NCBI GenBank assembly: GCA_021397835.1
Contig: JAJFZO010000229.1
Location: forward strand, 2,976,001-3,040,000
DNA length: 64,000 nucleotides
Direction of reading: 5' to 3'
Source of the DNA: Moringa oleifera
Taxonomy: Eukaryota > Streptophyta > Magnoliopsida > Brassicales > Moringaceae
Shown: positions 62,220 to 64,000 of the stretch, in pieces
Numbering within the stretch: the stretch's first letter is position 1
How the letters are laid out: each line of letters starts with the position of its first letter
Made by a program: the position numbers and the translations under genes
Notes under the pieces: model-generated
What the model was told of the DNA's origin: nothing
Databases searched by the model: none
Seen by the model: only the letters and a program-made list of their open reading frames with translations

Positions 62220-64000
62220 GTTTGTCTTGCACTTCTCTTCCTTTATGTTTGCACAGGATAGTTTATGATTATTTTTCCTTATTTTTCTAATCGGACTTAT
62301 GATTATGATTATTTTTTAGAGCAAAGGCTAATACATAAATGGTTAATGAAATCATTCTCCTGAGCATAAATAATATATCTAGTAAATAGGTGAAATGGTA
62401 TGCTGTGAAATGCACCAAAATCCTGTTACCTCTTTTTTAATTCTTTGATTAATATAATAAGAGATTTCCGTGGATGTAATAACGGTGTCAGACAGCTTCA
62501 GTTCCTGTATATGTCTTAGAAGTTTTGAAGGGTGACAGCCGACCTATTTTTAAACCAGCTAGTAATGTTAAATGGCATGTTGATCTGTGTCTTGGGTTAC
62601 ATGGCATGTTTTGCATATTCTCGCAAAATGAACGTTATTGCAGATAAATGTAAGAATTCCTGTCTTGTTATTACAAACTTGTAGCAAGGGGCACCTTTTT
62701 GGTGCTTATTCAAATATATATGTATACATATTGTATAAAATAAATGATTGAACCTAATCATCAATCTATCTTTTGAGGAACTTGTTGAAGATGATAAAAT
62801 GTAGCAATCATTGCAAATGTCTAATCTTATTTGGTTTTAGTTACTTATATAATGTTTCTGATAGAAAAAGGGGGGAAAAAAGGTTGTATAGTGATATGCT
62901 GGAAACCAACTTGATTCCTGATTGAGTTAGAGACGGTGTTAATCACACTTCTAAATGATACAATTCACTTATACTATCAATAAAAAGGATATTTCTCATT
63001 TGGGGGTTTGCAAAAATAACGTATAGTACCTTGTTGGTGCTTCCCTACTATTTTCTTTTGTGAGTACGCAAGTTATCATGCCCTTGTAGTTTCTATAAAG
63101 GGAAGGTTGGTGATTGTTGATGCAGTTTTCTTGTTAACAGAGAGAAGGGCTTCTTGTATTTTATGCTTTCCTTTGTTTCAGTTTTATAGGTTCTGCAATT
63201 ATTTCTTGTCGGCTCTCACATCAAACACCTTGCATGCTTGGGATGCTGTTCATTGTTATAAATAATTAACAGGATGTCGACTTCAAAAATAGTTCAAGAG
63301 ATTTGTTTTACTGTCCTGAACAGATGAACCAACATATGCGTCAAATATATTCGGAACTTATATGTGGTTTTCCTTTTCTGGATTGATACCCGGAAGATTC
63401 TAAATCTCCTGATTATTTATGTAAAAAAACTACTGAATTTGCATGTGTTTGTATATGTGTGCGTATACATACACACATGCGCGCGCGCACACATATATAT
63501 ATTCTTTTTTTTTTTTTTTGGTAAGAGTATATTCCTTATAATTTCTTATAGTGATAGAATATCCCATTTAATCATCTTGGTTCTCTGTCAGAAATTGGCT
63601 TGAATCACAATTGATTGTATATATTAGTGTCAGATTGCATTTACATTATATTTTTCATTGCATTCTTAATTAAAACCAGAAAAATGGTGCTCTCTTCTTG
63701 TTCACATAATGTCTCAATGATTTTTATTTATTTATTTATTATTGTTATGATTTGGTTTATAAGAACAAAACAGTCTCAGTGTCAGTTTTCCTTATGATAT
63801 TGAGTAGCTCTGCAGGGGGGGGAAAAAAAATGCTTGGTCCTTAAGTATGTTTCAGTCTTTTATGTCAGCTTGTAAAGCCGTACTGGTCAAGCTTCTTTGT
63901 GTATCTCACTCGCTGTCTCTGTCTCCCTCCCTTTCTCCCTTGCTCTGTCTTTGTCTCCCTTCTTTCCATTTAATAAGAAAATGTAGAAGTTGGAACCTCT
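62220..64000 (+). other. LHP1 intron 4, running off the right edge
   Basis: Donor GTTTGT follows CTGAG at 62219. No later stretch in the window encodes the expected remainder of the chromoshadow domain, so the intron is at least 1.78 kb. It is T-rich and holds an alternating pyrimidine-purine tract at 63450-63502. Confidence 0.7.
63450..63502. repeat. 53-bp alternating pyrimidine-purine tract, Z-DNA candidate
   Basis: Every step from 63450 to 63502 alternates pyrimidine and purine. The core is TGCGCGCGCGCACACA (about 63478-63493), flanked by GT/CA and TA blocks. GC/CA alternation of this length is the classic sequence requirement for left-handed DNA under negative supercoiling. Confidence 0.85.

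Noticed and set aside
1..64000. tRNA genes, CRISPR arrays, bacterial-style operons or an integrated organelle segment
   Set aside because: I looked for GGTTCGAATCC-like B boxes, regularly spaced repeats and organelle gene sequence by eye and found none that hold up.

Overview
This is a piece of plant nuclear DNA, almost certainly from a core eudicot. It is very AT-rich between genes. Genes are split by GT-AG introns, and the encoded proteins include plant-only families (plastid sigma factor, LHP1-type chromodomain protein, DUF1005). No bacterial, organellar or viral gene set is present. A rosid, possibly a woody Malpighiales-like species, is my inference from gene order and repeat style; I cannot prove it.

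I resolve eight protein-coding genes to exon level. Left to right: tubulin-binding cofactor A (+, 5131-7066); ASG1/DUF1005 (-, 8453-9969); a glycine/proline-rich XYPPX protein (-, 23063-24331); an organelle-type tRNA (guanine-N7-)-methyltransferase (-, 28909-35800, 8 exons); a PGAP1-like alpha/beta hydrolase (+, 37568-42268, 7 exons); a SWIB/MDM2-domain protein (-, 43245-44883); the plastid sigma factor SIG2 (+, 48604-52942, 7 exons); and LHP1/TFL2 (+, 59930 to beyond the right edge, missing its last exon or exons). In every case the exons join in phase with consensus splice sites and give a protein of the length usual for the family.

As I recall it, Arabidopsis chromosome 5 carries ASG1, the glycine/proline-rich protein, the tRNA methyltransferase, the hydrolase and TFL2/LHP1 at AT5G17640, 17650, 17660, 17670 and 17690. 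The window therefore looks like a conserved gene-order block, with SWIB and SIG2 lying between the hydrolase and LHP1. Four consecutive genes (methyltransferase, hydrolase, SWIB, SIG2) begin with presequence-like N-termini, so the middle of the window is rich in organelle-targeted functions: tRNA modification, lipid or ester hydrolysis, nucleoid or chromatin-like binding, and plastid transcription.

The spaces between genes hold decayed mobile DNA: a solo copia-type LTR (18659-19915), two LINE ORF2 fragments inside the methyltransferase introns, and an AT-rich family that recurs in opposite orientations in three intergenic spacers (about 26.6-28.4, 36.4-37.35 and 45.2-48.1 kb). There are also several tandem duplications and microsatellites. 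The most intriguing item is a 107-codon open exon-like segment (29583-29906) in the last methyltransferase intron. It has its own splice acceptor and is in phase with the preceding exon, so it could act as an alternative C-terminal exon. I saw no tRNA or rRNA gene, CRISPR array or operon.
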